Part shown: positions 13,332 to 14,338 of the stretch, piece by piece
Layout: each line of letters opens with the position of its first letter
Numbering within the stretch: the first letter of the stretch is position 1
Assembly: GCA_021785115.1 (NCBI GenBank)
Contig: JAJYGO010000412.1
Location: 1-14,338 of the forward strand
Length of the DNA stretch: 14,338 nucleotides
Direction: 5' to 3'
Source: Chloroflexota bacterium
GTDB lineage: Bacteria > Chloroflexota > Limnocylindria > Limnocylindrales > CSP1-4
Program-made: the position numbers and the translations under genes
Notes under the pieces: model-generated
Database searches by the model: none
What the model was told of the DNA's origin: nothing
The model's input: the letters and a program-made list of their open reading frames with translations, nothing else

Positions 13332-14338
13332 ATGCAGGTCTCGAACCACCGAAGGCTCTTCGCGCTCGCCATGGCCGTCGGCTTGGCCGCCGGCGCGTGC
13401 AGCGGGAGCGCCGCGTCGCCGACCAGCGCACCCGCGGCCAGCAGCGCCGCCACTCCGGCCGCCCAGTCGGTGGCACCCGCCTCCGCGGCGCCCGCAAGCG
13501 CCGCCGCGAGCGCCGGCGCTGTCCAGTTCCCTACGCCTGAGAAGACCAGCGTCAAGATCGCCCTCAGCGTCGTGAGCGAGCCGAGCCAGTACGCGGAGAA
13601 GCTCGCGCAGCAGCTCGGTCTGTACCAGAAGTACGGGCTCACGGTCGACGTCGTGGGGTTCGAGGGTGACGGCAAGAGCGTCCAGGCGCTCATGGCCGGC
13701 CAGGTCGACTACATGGTGGTCGGCGTCTCGTCCGTCATCAACACGCTGACGACGGATACGCCCACCAAGGCCATCTCGATGAACTCCATCCTGGTCAACG
13801 ACGCGCTCTTCTGCCGGGCGGACATCAAGACCGCGGCAGATGCCAAGGGCAAGATCTTTGCCGTCAGCACGTTCGGCGGCACCTCGCACGGCTCGGTCCT
13901 GATGGCCCTCAACGCCCTCGGGCTCAAGCCGTCCGACGTCACGATCACCCAGGTGGGCGGTCAGTCCGAGCGGATCGCGGCCCTCAAGGGCGGCTCGATC
14001 GGCTGCGCGCCCGCGGACGCCTCGCTCCAGCCGGAGCTCGAGAAGCTCGGGTTCAACATGCTCGTCAACCTGGCTGCGTCGGGCCAGACCTGGGGCCGCA
14101 GCGGCTTGGCCACCAAGGTGGACACGCTCAAGAGCATGCCGAACACCACGCTGGCCGTCCAGGCCGCGATCCTCGAGGCCCAGAACTCGATCTGGCTCGA
14201 CACGCCGACCGCGATCAGCAAGTTCATGGAGTTCACGACGCAGACCCAGGACCAGGCCACGACTGCGATCAACTCGTTCCTCAAGACGGGCGACCGCACG
14301 ATGATGTTCGACCAGAAGGCGTTCCAGGCCCCGGCGCA
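13332..14338 (+). CDS. NMT1/SsuA-like ABC substrate-binding lipoprotein (3' end cut by window edge)
   Basis: 335 residues are visible and the frame is still open at the edge; family members are usually 320-360, so little is missing. Seen: a lipoprotein signal (RR at 7-8, hydrophobic stretch 9-20, AGAC with lipidated C23), a Ser/Ala/Pro-rich linker to about residue 70, then a periplasmic-binding fold of the NMT1/THI5/SsuA type, with VSEPSQYAEKLAQQLGLYQKYGL (84-106) and the ALMAGQVDYMVVGVSS segment (119-134) typical of the family. These proteins deliver thiamine precursors, sulfonates, nitrate or aromatic acids to an ABC importer. Permease and ATPase genes should follow beyond the window. The ATG follows a strong GGAGGAGG. 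The substrate is unknown but is probably the compound degraded by this cluster or a precursor of it. Confidence 0.93.
   Translation, partial: MQVSNHRRLFALAMAVGLAAGACSGSAASPTSAPAASSAATPAAQSVAPASAAPASAAASAGAVQFPTPEKTSVKIALSVVSEPSQYAEKLAQQLGLYQKYGLTVDVVGFEGDGKSVQALMAGQVDYMVVGVSSVINTLTTDTPTKAISMNSILVNDALFCRADIKTAADAKGKIFAVSTFGGTSHGSVLMALNALGLKPSDVTITQVGGQSERIAALKGGSIGCAPADASLQPELEKLGFNMLVNLAASGQTWGRSGLATKVDTLKSMPNTTLAVQAAILEAQNSIWLDTPTAISKFMEFTTQTQDQATTAINSFLKTGDRTMMFDQKAFQAPA

Noticed and set aside
13384..13520. Ser/Ala/Pro-rich stretch as a DNA tandem repeat
   Set aside because: The repetition is at the amino-acid level only, with varying codons; it is a normal lipoprotein linker.

Overview
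The window is GC-rich (my visual estimate is about 70 %), densely coding bacterial DNA with 13 protein genes, two of them cut by the window edges. I see no rRNA, tRNA, CRISPR array, transposase or integrase. Many starts are GTG. The last gene encodes a lipoprotein with a long Ser/Ala/Pro-rich linker after the lipidated Cys, a style common in uncultured Chloroflexota (Limnocylindria-like) and also seen in some Actinobacteria. No phylogenetic marker is present, so the host assignment is only a guess.

Layout: (1) 1-2304, minus strand: a dihydroorotase-like amidohydrolase (cut at the left edge), an alpha/beta-hydrolase with an abnormal nucleophile elbow, and a GntR/FCD-type regulator. (2) 2508-3929, plus: an MFS transporter divergent from the regulator. 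(3) 4009-5493, minus: an NAD(P)-dependent aldehyde dehydrogenase. (4) 5571-7603, plus: a CoxG-like SRPBCC protein overlapping a GMC flavin oxidoreductase. (5) 7676-9266, minus: a two-domain cupin and a single-domain cupin. (6) 9450-13172, plus: a three-subunit xanthine-dehydrogenase-type molybdenum hydroxylase (FAD, 2Fe-2S and Mo subunits) with overlapping genes. (7) 13332-end, plus: an NMT1/SsuA-like substrate-binding lipoprotein of an ABC importer, cut at the right edge.

Taken together this reads as one catabolic island: uptake (binding protein, MFS), ring or carbonyl hydroxylation (Mo hydroxylase, with CoxG as possible helper), alcohol to aldehyde to acid oxidation (GMC enzyme, aldehyde dehydrogenase), possible oxygenative ring or C-C cleavage (gentisate-dioxygenase-like cupins), hydrolysis (cyclic amidohydrolase, alpha/beta-hydrolase) and a local regulator. 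The substrate cannot be read from the sequence. An N-heterocyclic or aromatic acid is a reasonable hypothesis, not a conclusion.

The most interesting signal lies between the genes. Five control regions (about 1354, 2454, 5528, 9332 and 13242) carry variants of one dyad, approximately ATTGTAGACAAT. The regulator/MFS copy is a perfect 16-bp palindrome. At several copies the dyad overlaps a -35-like hexamer lying 16-17 bp before a TACAnT-like -10, as expected for a local regulon controlled by the GntR protein at 1576-2304.
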